Positions 44,817-53,582 of a DNA stretch of 64,000 bases are shown one piece after another; within the stretch, counting starts at the first letter, position 1; every line of letters starts with the position of its first letter. Source of the stretch: Achromobacter sp. MYb9 (lineage in GTDB: Bacteria; Pseudomonadota; Gammaproteobacteria; Burkholderiales; Burkholderiaceae_B); contig NZ_PCOQ01000001.1 of NCBI RefSeq assembly GCF_002975275.1, forward strand, positions 434,001 to 498,000. The letters are read 5' to 3'. The position numbers were made by a program, and so were the translations under genes. The notes beneath the pieces are model-generated. The model worked only from the letters and a program-made list of their open reading frames with translations, did not search any database and was not told the origin of the DNA.

Positions 44817-46373
44817 CTATTTTCCTTCGACCACTTTGGTTTCCCACACGCGGGGCTTGCCTTCCCAGACCGAGAAGCCCTCGACGCGCTTGCCGACGGC
44901 CCAGGCGTCCGCGCCGTTGTACAGCATCAGCATCGGCGTCTGTTCCAGCATCAGCGCGTGCAACTGGTCGAAGAGTGCCTGGCGCTTGGCCGGGTCGGAT
45001 TCCAGGAAACTTTCGTCGATCAGCTTTTGCGCGGCGGGGTCGTCCCAGACCTTGCGCGGCTGCTTGGCCTTGTCGCCGGCGAACTGCTCGAAACTGAGCG
45101 ACGGGTCCAGCCGGGACGAAAACGAGAACGAGCTGACCTGATACTTGCCGGTGTTGTAGCGGTCCAGTTGCGTGGCCCACTCCAGCACTTCGATCTTGGC
45201 GTTGATGCCGACCGACTGCATCATGGCCTGGGCGATCACGGCCACCTGATAGCTGGGTACGTGGGCGCGCTTATTGGCGTAAATAACAATGGGTTCGCCC
45301 TTGTAGCCCGCTTCCTTCAGCAATTGCTGCGCGCGCGCCGGGTCGTACTGGTAGCTGCGCTTTTCGGCTTCCTTGTAGTAGGCCGATCCGGCGTAGACCG
45401 CCGAGTTGTTCAATTGGCCCAGCCCCTCCGACGCGGCGGCGACGACTTGCGGGATATCCAGCGCGGCGGCGATCGCCTGGCGCACCTTCACGTTCTTCAA
45501 CACCGGGTCCTGGGTCTGAAACAGCAGCACGTGCTTGACGGCATCGTGCGGGCTGAAAACCGTCAGGTTCTTGGCGCTTTTCAGTTCGCCCACATCGGTG
45601 TTGGTGATCTGGCTGGCGTCGATGGCGCCAGACATCAGGCCAGCCTTGGACGTGGACGGGTCCGGCACCACCAGGAACTTCACCTCGTCCACCAGCGGAC
45701 GCTTGGAACCGACGTAGCCATCCGGCTTATCGCCTTCGGGCGACACGTAGTCCTTGAATGCGGACAGCAAGGTGTATTCGCCGCGCTTCCAGTCCTTGAA
45801 CATGTAGGGGCCCGTGCCGACGGGCTTGATCCACGATCCGTCGGCGGCGACCGAATCTTTTGAAATGATGGCGGTCATGCCGCAATCGGTGCGGGCCAGC
45901 GAATCCAGGAACACCGCCGACTTGCGGTCCACTTTCATGACGACGGTCTTCGCGTCGGGCGCGGACACGTCGGTGACTTTCAGGCCATTGCGGCCGTCGA
46001 AGTCGCTGCGGCAGCGCCAATCCGTCTTCGGATCCATGTAGCGCTGCCAGCTCCAGATCACATCGGCGGACGTCAGCGTGGCGCCGTTGTGGAACTTGAC
46101 GCCGTCGCGCAGCGTGAAGGTATACGTCAAGCCGTCCGGCGACAGGTCCACCGACTTGGCCAACAGCGGGCCGACCGTTCCGTTCTCGCGGTAGCCGACC
46201 AGGCCTTCGACGATGTTGAGCACGACGCCGTCGGTGGTGTTATCGCGGTTGACGCCAGGGTTGGTCGACCGGATGTCCGCCGGTTGCGCCACGGTCAGCA
46301 CGGCGGCGTGGACGGGGACGGCGGCAAGCGCCAGGGAGAGCGCGAGCGCCCTGGGAACAAAGTGGTGGTGCAT
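44817..46373 (-). CDS. ABC importer periplasmic binding protein B (SBP_bac_5)
   Basis: A 518-residue periplasmic binding protein with signal peptide 1-23 (MHHHFVPRALALSLALAAVPVHA), preceded by GGGGAGT. Its body parallels protein A throughout (QPADIRSTNPGVNRDNTTDGVVLNIVEGLVGY; LEWATQLDRYNTGKYQ), so the two arose by duplication. It is transcribed alone from a promoter containing the shared operator and is isolated from gntR by a terminator. It probably offers the same importer a second ligand range. Confidence 0.92.
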   Translation of the reverse strand: MHHHFVPRALALSLALAAVPVHAAVLTVAQPADIRSTNPGVNRDNTTDGVVLNIVEGLVGYRENGTVGPLLAKSVDLSPDGLTYTFTLRDGVKFHNGATLTSADVIWSWQRYMDPKTDWRCRSDFDGRNGLKVTDVSAPDAKTVVMKVDRKSAVFLDSLARTDCGMTAIISKDSVAADGSWIKPVGTGPYMFKDWKRGEYTLLSAFKDYVSPEGDKPDGYVGSKRPLVDEVKFLVVPDPSTSKAGLMSGAIDASQITNTDVGELKSAKNLTVFSPHDAVKHVLLFQTQDPVLKNVKVRQAIAAALDIPQVVAAASEGLGQLNNSAVYAGSAYYKEAEKRSYQYDPARAQQLLKEAGYKGEPIVIYANKRAHVPSYQVAVIAQAMMQSVGINAKIEVLEWATQLDRYNTGKYQVSSFSFSSRLDPSLSFEQFAGDKAKQPRKVWDDPAAQKLIDESFLESDPAKRQALFDQLHALMLEQTPMLMLYNGADAWAVGKRVEGFSVWEGKPRVWETKVVEGK

Positions 46374-46415
46374 GGAAAAGACTCCCCGGCGTGTGGCGCA
46401 GAATTCACGCATATA

Positions 46416-46425
46416 TTGGCGCCAA
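46416..46425. promoter_or_regulatory. TTGGCGCCAA operator in the promoter of binding protein B
   Basis: On the reverse strand the palindrome lies between TTAGCA and TATATG hexamers spaced by 17 bases, that is inside a plausible sigma-70 promoter spacer. This is a classical repressor position, 43 bases before the start codon. The surrounding bases (ATATTGGCGCCAAAATAA) match the site at 41637 over a longer stretch. Confidence 0.7.
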
Positions 46426-46490
46426 AATAATCTGCTAATTATGGAGAGTCCACGGAGGGCCGCCATCGGGGGTATCCCTGAAACCCCCGC

Positions 46491-46532
46491 CAAAAACACC
46501 GCGGCGGCCCCCTTTGCAGGTGGGCCGCCGCG
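46491..46532 (-). terminator. terminator of gntR and the importer operon
   Basis: An eleven-pair perfect GC stem (46500-46510 with 46522-46532, CGCGGCGGCCC / GGGCCGCCGCG), followed on the reverse strand by GTG and five T. It lies 34 bases beyond the gntR stop. Confidence 0.82.
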
Positions 46533-46565
46533 TGGGCGAAGCGCAATCCGGCACGTTGTGCCGCG

Positions 46566-47186
46566 TCAGGAGATATCCTGGCCCACGTGCTGAGCGATGA
46601 TTTTTTGCAGCCGCTTCACGTCGCGCGCCTCCAGCGCGTCGACCATGTCGAAGTGCTCGCGGGCCGAGATCTCGATGCGCGAACGGGTCACCCATTCCTT
46701 GGCGGGTGCGGCGGGCCCGCGCGCGCGGGTTTCCTGGATCAACGCCGCCAGCTCGCGATTGCCGCACAGGTCGTACATGCCTGCGTGGAACGCCAGATTG
46801 ACCTCGTATTGCTCCAGCAAGGTGCCGTCATGCAGCAGCTTGGCGAACCGTTCGGCCAGGGTGCGCAGCGCGCGCACCTTTGCCGCCGTGACATTCGGCA
46901 TCAGGTCGGCCGCCGCCCCGGTTTCCAGCAGGATACGGATATCGCGGATCTGCAGGTGCTGGTCCGGGTCCATCGCATGGACGTGATAGCCCCGGTTCGG
47001 GATGTGCGCAATCACCCGCTTGGCGGCCAATTGGTCTAATGCCCGCCGCACGTCCAGACGCTTGGCGTCATAGCGTTCTTGCAGGTCGATTTGTTTCAAC
47101 CAGGCGCCGGGACCATACACGCCCGACTGAATATCATGGGCAATACGGTCAACCAGGCCAGGTTGTGTCGCCGGCGCTTTCGGCAT
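46566..47186 (-). CDS. GntR-family (FCD) transcriptional regulator
   Basis: A 206-residue regulator. The N-terminal winged helix (about 8-68, LVDRIAHDIQSGVYGPGAWLKQIDLQERYDAKRLDVRRALDQLAAKRVI) is followed by the all-helical FCD ligand domain (about 75-200), whose conserved Asp/His residues (FHAGMYDLCGN; REHFDMVDALEARD) usually bind a metal and an organic acid. The recognition helix reads KRLDVRRALDQL instead of the common SRTPVREAL. It lies 81 bases after the fused ATPase gene and is the probable regulator acting at the three TTGGCGCCAA sites. Start preceded by GGGAG. Confidence 0.9.
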   Translation of the reverse strand: MPKAPATQPGLVDRIAHDIQSGVYGPGAWLKQIDLQERYDAKRLDVRRALDQLAAKRVIAHIPNRGYHVHAMDPDQHLQIRDIRILLETGAAADLMPNVTAAKVRALRTLAERFAKLLHDGTLLEQYEVNLAFHAGMYDLCGNRELAALIQETRARGPAAPAKEWVTRSRIEISAREHFDMVDALEARDVKRLQKIIAQHVGQDIS

Positions 47187-47267
47187 GGCCCACTCCCGTC
47201 AATCAATTCCAAAACGCGTATTTTAGGCGTAACTCCTTGCGGCGATAGCAGAGGATTCCCCCTGCCC

Positions 47268-48923
47268 TCACGCAATGGCCCGCAAGGGTTCGTGCCCGTC
47301 CAACCGCCAGCGCAGACGCACGCCGCCGGTATCGGTGGATTCCAGCGCCGGGATCGCCGACAGCAGGCTGCGCGTGTAGTCTTCCCGCGGCTGGTCGAAC
47401 ACCGCGTCGCGCGAGCCCTGTTCGACAATGCCGCCGTCGCGCATCACCACCACCCGGTCCGCCACCTGCTCGACCACGCCCAGGTCGTGGCTGATGAACA
47501 AACACGAAAAGCCGTGCCGTTCCTGCAGATCGGCGAACAGGTCCAGCACCTGCGCCCGCACGGTCACGTCCAGGGCGGACACGGGTTCATCGGCGATCAC
47601 GAACGCCGGCCGGCGCACGATGGCGCGGGCGATGGCCACGCGCTGGCGTTGGCCGCCCGACATTTCGTGCGGAAAGCGCTTGGCGTACTCGGACCCCAGG
47701 CCCACCTCCGCCAACACCTCGTCGACCCGACGGCGCTTGTCCGCCGAAGACATGTTGTCCAGCATGCGCAGGCCTTCGCCCACCAGTTGGCCGATGGTCA
47801 TGCGCGGGTCCAGCGATGAATACGGGTCCTGGAACACCATCTGGCAATTCAAGCGGTAGTCGCGCCAGGCCGCCGAGCGCCGGCTCACCGGCTGGTTGCG
47901 GAACAGGATCTGGCCGGACGTAGGCGCCAGCAGACCGGCGATCGCCCGGCCCAGCGTCGTCTTGCCCGACCCCGATCCGCCCACGACCGCCACGACCTCT
48001 CGCGGCTGAACATGCAGGTCGATGCCATTCAAGGCGCGCTTGGCGCCCGTGCGGGAAAACAACCGCTGATGGCCGGCGTAGTCCACCACCAGGTTCTTGA
48101 CCTCGACGATGGGCGCCTCCGGGGCCAGCTTGCGGGCCGGCAGGCGGCGGGGCATCGCGTCCAGCAGCTTGCGCGTGTAGGGATGCTGCGGCCGCGCGAG
48201 GATGCCGGCGGTCGTGCCCGTTTCCAGCACCTTGCCGTGCTGCATCACCACCATGCGCTCGGTATAGCGCGCCACCATCGGCAGGTCGTGGCTGATCATC
48301 AGCACCGCCGTGTGGTGTTCGCGCGTCAGGTCCACCATCAGTTCCAGCACGTCGCGCTGCACCACCGCGTCCAGGGCGGTGGTGGGCTCGTCGGCGATCA
48401 GCAGCGCCGGCTCCAGCAGCATCACCGAGGCCAGCATCATGCGTTGACGCATGCCGCCCGAGAACTCGTGCGGCCAGGCGTCCATCGCCCCCTTGGGGTC
48501 GCGGATGCCCACGCGGCGCAGCATTTCAAGGATGCGTTCGCGACGCTGCGCCGTGGACAAGGACTTGCGGTGCAGTTTCAGGCCTTCGTCCAATTGGCGG
48601 CCGATCGGCATGGACGGGTTCAGCGAAGTCATTGGCTCCTGGAAGACCATGCCGATGCGCGCCCCGCGCAGCTTGCGCAGCACGGCCGGATCGGCCTTCG
48701 TCACGTCCACGCCCTCGAACAGAATGGCCCCGCCCGCGACCACCAGCGGCGCCGGCGTCAGGCCCATGATGGCGCGCGCCGCCTGGGTCTTGCCGCTGCC
48801 GGATTCGCCGACGATGCCGACCATTTCGCCCGGCGCGACCTCGAAGGACACGCCGCTGACGATCTCGCGGCCGCCGGCGCCCACTGTCAAGGTCAGGTTT
48901 GATACCGCTACCAGTGCGCTCAT
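47268..48923 (-). CDS. fused ABC importer ATPase (DppD-DppF type)
   Basis: A 551-residue protein with two complete nucleotide-binding domains. Domain 1 has Walker A GESGSGKT (39-46), signature FSGGMRQRM and Walker B LLIADEPTTALD. Domain 2 has GGSGSGKTTL, MSGGQRQRVAIA and FVIADEPVSALD. Each half carries the oligopeptide-transporter C-terminal extension. It energises import of peptide-like substrates with the two permeases upstream. The start MSALVAVSNL overlaps the permease stop (ATGA) behind GAGGGG; the frame is open far upstream, but that is a shadow of the permease. Confidence 0.93.
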   Translation of the reverse strand: MSALVAVSNLTLTVGAGGREIVSGVSFEVAPGEMVGIVGESGSGKTQAARAIMGLTPAPLVVAGGAILFEGVDVTKADPAVLRKLRGARIGMVFQEPMTSLNPSMPIGRQLDEGLKLHRKSLSTAQRRERILEMLRRVGIRDPKGAMDAWPHEFSGGMRQRMMLASVMLLEPALLIADEPTTALDAVVQRDVLELMVDLTREHHTAVLMISHDLPMVARYTERMVVMQHGKVLETGTTAGILARPQHPYTRKLLDAMPRRLPARKLAPEAPIVEVKNLVVDYAGHQRLFSRTGAKRALNGIDLHVQPREVVAVVGGSGSGKTTLGRAIAGLLAPTSGQILFRNQPVSRRSAAWRDYRLNCQMVFQDPYSSLDPRMTIGQLVGEGLRMLDNMSSADKRRRVDEVLAEVGLGSEYAKRFPHEMSGGQRQRVAIARAIVRRPAFVIADEPVSALDVTVRAQVLDLFADLQERHGFSCLFISHDLGVVEQVADRVVVMRDGGIVEQGSRDAVFDQPREDYTRSLLSAIPALESTDTGGVRLRWRLDGHEPLRAIA

Positions 48924-49741
48924 TGCACGCCCCTCATGCGGGGATCGAGACGGTCTCGCACCGCGTCGCCCAGCAGGTTGATCCCCAGCAGCGCGAGCGC
49001 AATGGCCAGGCCGGGAAGAATGGATAAATACGACGCCTGCGCCATGAACGGACGCGCGGCGGCCAGCATGTTGCCCCAGGTCGGCGCGGGCGGCGGCACG
49101 CCCAGGCCCAGGAAGGACAGCGCGCTTTCCGCCAGGATCACCCAGCCAAACATGGACGTGGCCAGCACGGTCAACGGCGCGACGCAGTTGGGCAGCACAT
49201 GCCGGAACATGGTGTAGAGCTCGGAATTGCCCAGCACCCGGGACGATTCGATGAACTCCTTTTCGCGCAGGGACAGCACCGTGCCCCGCACGATGCGCGT
49301 CACCGATGGCGTGTAGGCCAGGCCCAGCGCCAGGATGATGCCGTACTTGTTGGCGCCCACCACGGCCAGCAGCCCCAACGCCAGCAACAGGCCCGGGAAG
49401 GCCAGCAGCGCGTTGTTGAATGCCATGATGATGCGGTCGGTCCAACCGCGCACGAAACCCGTCAAGGTGCCGATGGCGGTACCGGCCACAATGGCGAACG
49501 TCACGGTTAGCAGACTGATCCAGACGCTGCTTGCGGCCCCCGCCAACAGGCGCGACAGTTCGTCGCGGCCGAATTCGTCGGTGCCCAGCAGGAAGTCACC
49601 GCCGGGCGGCTTGAGCCGCGCGACGAAGTTGATCTTGAGCGGGTCATGCGGTGTCCAGAAAGCGCCCATGACCGCCGCGACGATCATCGCCCCGACGATC
49701 ACGCCGCCCAGGAGCGCGTTAGCTGCGATTCGCTTTTTCAT
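48920..49741 (-). CDS. ABC importer permease (DppC type)
   Basis: A 273-residue inner-membrane permease with about six helices. The cytoplasmic EAA loop reads ESSRVLGNSELYTMFRHVLPNCVAPL, and the N-terminal FLLGTDEFGRDELSRLLAG is the usual DppC/OppC signature. The start MKKRIAAN overlaps the stop of the partner permease by four bases. Confidence 0.92.
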   Translation of the reverse strand: MKKRIAANALLGGVIVGAMIVAAVMGAFWTPHDPLKINFVARLKPPGGDFLLGTDEFGRDELSRLLAGAASSVWISLLTVTFAIVAGTAIGTLTGFVRGWTDRIIMAFNNALLAFPGLLLALGLLAVVGANKYGIILALGLAYTPSVTRIVRGTVLSLREKEFIESSRVLGNSELYTMFRHVLPNCVAPLTVLATSMFGWVILAESALSFLGLGVPPPAPTWGNMLAAARPFMAQASYLSILPGLAIALALLGINLLGDAVRDRLDPRMRGVQ

Positions 49742-50682
49742 TCGGCGGTCACTCTCGGGTCGAAGATGGGATAGCAAAGGTCGATCAGCAAGTTCACGAT
49801 CACGTAGACGACGCCCACGAACAGCAGGCAGCCCTGAATCACCGGGTAGTCGCGCGCGAAGATCGAGTCCACCAGCAGGCGTCCCAGTCCGGGAATGGTG
49901 AACACCGTTTCCACCACCGCAATGCCGCCCAGCAAATTACCCAGCACCAGGCCGATCAGCGTCCAGGTGGGACCGAAGGCGTTGCGGAACGCGTGGCGCA
50001 TCAGCACCGCCGACTCGGACAGGCCCTTGGCGCGTGCATGGGTGATGTAGTCCAGCCGCAGCACTTCCAGCGTGCTGGCGCGCGCCATGCGCATCAACAC
50101 CCCGATCTCGTGCAGGAACAGCGTCAGGATGGGCATGGCCAGGTACAGCAGGCCCGCTTTCCAGTCCTCGCCGATGGACACATAGCCCACCACGGGCAGC
50201 CATTGCAGCTTCAGGCCGAAGAAGATCAGCAGCAGCAATCCCAGCCAGAAGGTCGGGATGGACACCAGCAGGGTCGCCGAACCGACCAGGAACAGGTCGG
50301 GCCATTTGTTCTGCTTCCAGGCCGCGATCATGCCGGCGGGCACGGCGACCAGCGCGGCAAACAGCACCGCCACCAGCACGACGCGCCCGCTGATCAGGAA
50401 GCGGTCCCACACCAGGGGCAGCACGGGCTGCCCGGTGTTGATGGACGACCCCAGATCGCCGTGCAGCATGTTGCCGAACCAGATGCCGAACTGGGTCAGC
50501 CAGGTCTGGTCCAGCCCCAGGCGCGCACGCAGGTCCGCCAGCGCGGCCGGCGTGGCCAGATCGCCCAACAGCAGTTGGGCGGGATCGCCCGGAATCAACC
50601 GGATCATCACGAACACCGCCACCGCCACGATCAGCAGGGTCGGCACCGCCATGACAATCCGGGATAGCGCAAAACGCAGCAT
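49738..50682 (-). CDS. ABC importer permease (DppB type)
   Basis: A 314-residue permease with about six helices. The N-terminus MLRFALSRIVMAVPTLLIVAVAVF and FVMIRLIPGDPAQLLLG are classical DppB/OppB features, and the EAA loop is DYITHARAKGLSESAVLMRHAFRNA. A GGAGAGG ribosome site precedes the start, 58 bases after the hydrolase gene on the same strand. Confidence 0.93.
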   Translation of the reverse strand: MLRFALSRIVMAVPTLLIVAVAVFVMIRLIPGDPAQLLLGDLATPAALADLRARLGLDQTWLTQFGIWFGNMLHGDLGSSINTGQPVLPLVWDRFLISGRVVLVAVLFAALVAVPAGMIAAWKQNKWPDLFLVGSATLLVSIPTFWLGLLLLIFFGLKLQWLPVVGYVSIGEDWKAGLLYLAMPILTLFLHEIGVLMRMARASTLEVLRLDYITHARAKGLSESAVLMRHAFRNAFGPTWTLIGLVLGNLLGGIAVVETVFTIPGLGRLLVDSIFARDYPVIQGCLLFVGVVYVIVNLLIDLCYPIFDPRVTAE

Positions 50683-50740
50683 GGCCCTCTCCTAGTCCTG
50701 AACGCCGCGCGGCTGCGCGACGCGTCCGCGTCCGGCGATA

Positions 50741-51610
50741 TCAATGATCAACATGTCGCAACTTGCGCAGCGCGCGCGCCAGGAAGTCCTGCACCTGGCC
50801 CACGCACTTCAGCCCGTCGTGCGGCACGTTCTCCACCAGGTCCAGCTCTGCTTTCACGCCCTGGGCTTCAAAAGAACGGCGCAACGCCTCCAGGCGCTCG
50901 GGGCGCGTCCTGCCGGCGTCGTTGGCACCCGGCATGAAGAATTTTCCGCCTTCACGATGGGTGATTTCCCACGTTTCCAGGTCGGCCTTGCCCACGATCA
51001 TGTGAACGGCGACCTGCTTGAGCGCCTCGATGTCGACGCCCTTGCCGAAACGGGATTCGACGTCGCGCACGCCTACCCACCAGTCCTGGCTGGGGTCCAG
51101 CAGCGTGACCGAGCCCGGCGCGCCGATCGACACCGCCCACAGGCTTTCCGGATGCAGGTAGGCGAAACGGTTGACGAATTGGCCGCCGCCCGAATAGCCG
51201 AACAGGCCGAACTTTTTGAAATCGCGGCCGAATTTCTCACCGACTTCCGCCACCATGTCCAACAGGATCTGGTCGTAGCGGATATCGCCCTCGCGCAGTT
51301 GCTTGAAGCCGTCGCGGTTGCCGTCGCCCAGCGGACCCACGGGGAACAGCGGGCACAGCACGATGCAGTCGTTCCAGCGCGCGAACTCGGCGAACGCGTC
51401 GCGGTATTCCACGAAAGCGCGGCCGGTGCCGTGCATGATCACCACCAGCTCCATCGGGTGCTTGGCGGTATCGATGTGCGGCGGCACATACATGCAATAG
51501 GAAAAGCGCGGATCGGTGCGGGCTGCGAAGACAGTGCTGTGACCCAGGTCGTATATGGCCCGCGCGCGGGCGGCGTCGGGTTGGATGGCGGGAGCTGCGT
51601 TGGACTGCAT
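50741..51610 (-). CDS. alpha/beta-hydrolase, PHB-depolymerase/esterase-like
   Basis: A 289-residue serine hydrolase without a signal peptide. The nucleophile elbow is GYSGGG with Ser140; HGTGR (60-64) supplies the oxyanion region; Asp210 (GKADLETW) and His264 (NVPHDGLK) are the probable rest of the triad. It resembles cytoplasmic esterases and poly-hydroxybutyrate depolymerase-like hydrolases. First gene of the importer operon and preceded by the shared palindrome, so it probably acts on the imported compound. Start MQSNAAPA chosen for its GAGGAA site. Confidence 0.82.
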   Translation of the reverse strand: MQSNAAPAIQPDAARARAIYDLGHSTVFAARTDPRFSYCMYVPPHIDTAKHPMELVVIMHGTGRAFVEYRDAFAEFARWNDCIVLCPLFPVGPLGDGNRDGFKQLREGDIRYDQILLDMVAEVGEKFGRDFKKFGLFGYSGGGQFVNRFAYLHPESLWAVSIGAPGSVTLLDPSQDWWVGVRDVESRFGKGVDIEALKQVAVHMIVGKADLETWEITHREGGKFFMPGANDAGRTRPERLEALRRSFEAQGVKAELDLVENVPHDGLKCVGQVQDFLARALRKLRHVDH

Positions 51611-51679
51611 GATTTCCTCGTTTCCATGGCCGCGGGCGGGCGCATGGTGTATGCCGGTGGTCAAAATAATAATCACATA

Positions 51680-51693
51680 AATTGGCGCCAATT
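51680..51693. promoter_or_regulatory. palindromic operator upstream of the hydrolase-importer operon
   Basis: AATTGGCGCCAATT is a perfect 14-base palindrome, 70 bases before the hydrolase start codon. Its central ten bases equal the sites at 41637 and 46416. It is the longest symmetrical version and may be the strongest site. Confidence 0.72.
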
Positions 51694-51796
51694 CTATGCG
51701 TAGGTGTTTCCACCCAACAAGGCAGGGGATTCCCTAGGGCCAACAAGCCCAGGCCGGATAGGCCCGGCCGTTGTTTCAATCTTGGGGGAAGTATTG

Positions 51797-51821
51797 GGGC
51801 GCCGCGGGGGATGCGGCGCCC
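51797..51821 (-). terminator. hairpin downstream of the DUF808 gene
   Basis: A nine-pair GC stem (51797-51805 with 51813-51821, GGGCGCCGC / GCGGCGCCC) just beyond the stop of the gene at 51829. There is only a weak T tract after it on the reverse strand, so termination may be partial. Confidence 0.5.
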
Positions 51822-51828
51822 TGCCGCG

Positions 51829-52746
51829 TCAGCCTTTCTTGAACAGCCGCTTGACCACGCTGACCACGCCCAGCACCACGGCCCCGGCCACGATGCCGAA
51901 CAGGGCGTTGAGCAAAGTGGACGTCAACGCGTGCACCACGGCGCCCCCGCCCACCGCGGCGGCGGCATGCTCGACGGCGGCGTGCACCGGCGCAATGCCA
52001 TGGGTCAGGATCGCGCCGCCCACCATGAACATGGCCGCGGTGCCCACCACCGACAGGGTCTTCATCAGGTAGGGCGCCGCGCCCACGATGCGCTTGCCCA
52101 GCCAGGCCGTCGCCTGCGACCGCTTCTGGCTCAGGTAGAGGCCCAGGTCGTCCAGTTTGACGATGCCGGCCACCAGGCCGTAGACGCCTACCGTCATGGC
52201 GACGGCGATGATCGACAGCACCATCACCTGGCGCGTGAAATCGGCGTTCGCCACCGCGTCCAGGCTGATGACGATGATCTCGGCGGACAGGATGAAGTCA
52301 GTACGCACCGCGCCTTTGATCTTGTCGCGTTCGAAGGCAACCATGTCGACGGACGCGTTCTGCAGCGCTTCGGCGCGCGCGGCGTGATTGCCTTCGACCG
52401 ACTCGCCATGCGGCAGGAACTTGTGGGCCAGCTTCTCCACGCCTTCGAAGCACAGGAAGGCGCCGCCCAGCATCAGCAGCGGCGTCACGGCCCATGGCAG
52501 GAAGGCGCTGATCAAGAGCGCCGAAGGCACCAGGATCAGCTTGTTGATGAAGGAACCCCGGGCCACCGCCCACACGACGGGCAGTTCCCGGTTGACCGGC
52601 ACGCCGGCCACCTGCTGCGCGTTCAGCGCCAAGTCGTCGCCCAGCACGCCGGCCGTTTTCTTGGCCGCGACTTTGGTCATGACGGAGACATCATCCAGAA
52701 TCGTGGCGATGTCGTCGAACAATGCGAAAAAACTGCTGCCGGCCAT
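51829..52746 (-). CDS. DUF808 family inner-membrane protein
   Basis: A 305-residue membrane protein of the YedI/DUF808 family, function unknown. It begins [43 protein letters not shown], the family hallmark, followed by several hydrophobic segments separated by a cytoplasmic stretch ([25 protein letters not shown]). The ATG at 52746 is preceded by AGGGGAT. It forms a single-gene unit between the importer cluster and ytfE. Confidence 0.9.
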   Translation of the reverse strand: MAGSSFFALFDDIATILDDVSVMTKVAAKKTAGVLGDDLALNAQQVAGVPVNRELPVVWAVARGSFINKLILVPSALLISAFLPWAVTPLLMLGGAFLCFEGVEKLAHKFLPHGESVEGNHAARAEALQNASVDMVAFERDKIKGAVRTDFILSAEIIVISLDAVANADFTRQVMVLSIIAVAMTVGVYGLVAGIVKLDDLGLYLSQKRSQATAWLGKRIVGAAPYLMKTLSVVGTAAMFMVGGAILTHGIAPVHAAVEHAAAAVGGGAVVHALTSTLLNALFGIVAGAVVLGVVSVVKRLFKKG

Positions 52747-52824
52747 CAAGCATCCCCTGAGCCTTAAGGTGACCCGAGTTTACAGGCGGCACGGCCCGTT
52801 CGGCTGCAATACGGTTGGCCGTTT

Positions 52825-53520
52825 TCATTCCTTTTGTGTCGGGATCGGGCTGGGCGGTACCCGCCCCCCGGCGTCGTCGAACAGGATGTTGTTTTCCAGA
52901 TGGATATGCGCCATCAGGTCTTCCTTGAACGTGCGGATGCCCAGATACAGCGCGCGCCAGGTATTGCATGCGGCGCGCGGCAAGGTCAGGTCGTTCGTCA
53001 GCGCCAGCAGGCGTTCCAATGCCACGCCATGGTCGTCGTGTTCCATGCGCATCACCATGATGGGCATGGTCGCCATCGCTCCGTGGCCGCGGGCCAGCAT
53101 CGGAAACAGCACCTGCTCTTCCTTCTGCATATGGCTTTCCAGTTCCTGGTGCATCGTGCGCAGGTGGTCGGCCAGGCCAGTGGGGCAATCCGGGCTGTCG
53201 GCGTGCACCTGCTCGACCTTCAATGCCAGCCGGATCAGTTCGGGCAGCTGCTGGCGGTGCACGTCGTGATATCGCGCCAGGATGTGGTCGATGAGTTCGG
53301 CGGGCGATGCCGCGCCCCAGTCCTTTTCGTGGGGCGGATTCCGCGACAGCGCGATCAAGCGCGCTTCGATCTGCGTCGGGTCCAGCGACCGCTGGGCCGC
53401 GGCTTCGCCCAGGCTTTTCTTGCCGCCACAGCAAAAATCCAGTTCGTATTCGTGGAACACCTGCGTGGCGCCCGGGATGCTACGGGCCAATTGGCCCAGG
53501 GATTGCTCAACCATGCTCAT
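52825..53520 (-). CDS. ytfE: iron-sulfur cluster repair di-iron protein
   Basis: A 231-residue RIC protein (YtfE/ScdA/DnrN) that repairs Fe-S clusters damaged by nitric oxide or peroxide. The N-terminal ScdA domain has the double cysteine (YELDFCCGGKKSLGEAA), and the hemerythrin-like part carries the di-iron ligands: histidines in LIDHILARYHDVHR, MHQELESHMQKEEQVLFP, RMEHDDH and LMAHIHLENNILF. It is divergent from norR, and a probable sigma-54 promoter lies in the gap, so NorR should activate it under NO stress. Confidence 0.93.
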   Translation of the reverse strand: MSMVEQSLGQLARSIPGATQVFHEYELDFCCGGKKSLGEAAAQRSLDPTQIEARLIALSRNPPHEKDWGAASPAELIDHILARYHDVHRQQLPELIRLALKVEQVHADSPDCPTGLADHLRTMHQELESHMQKEEQVLFPMLARGHGAMATMPIMVMRMEHDDHGVALERLLALTNDLTLPRAACNTWRALYLGIRTFKEDLMAHIHLENNILFDDAGGRVPPSPIPTQKE

Positions 53521-53559
53521 CGCGTCTCTCCAGTGATCTTGACGGGTACCGGAGTAAGA

Positions 53560-53574
53560 GCGAAAACCATGCCA
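53560..53574 (-). promoter_or_regulatory. sigma-54 promoter of ytfE
   Basis: On the reverse strand TGGCATGGTTTTCGC has the invariant GG and GC spaced by ten bases, matching the -24/-12 pattern (consensus TGGCAC-N5-TTGC). It would start transcription about 27 bases before ytfE. The divergent neighbour encodes NorR, a sigma-54 activator. Confidence 0.7.
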
Positions 53575-53582
53575 GAAAAACC

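Noticed and set aside
48924..49445. Extended N-terminus for the fused ATPase
   Set aside because: The upstream residues are a shadow of the DppC-type permease; the ABC domain starts normally at MSALVAVS.
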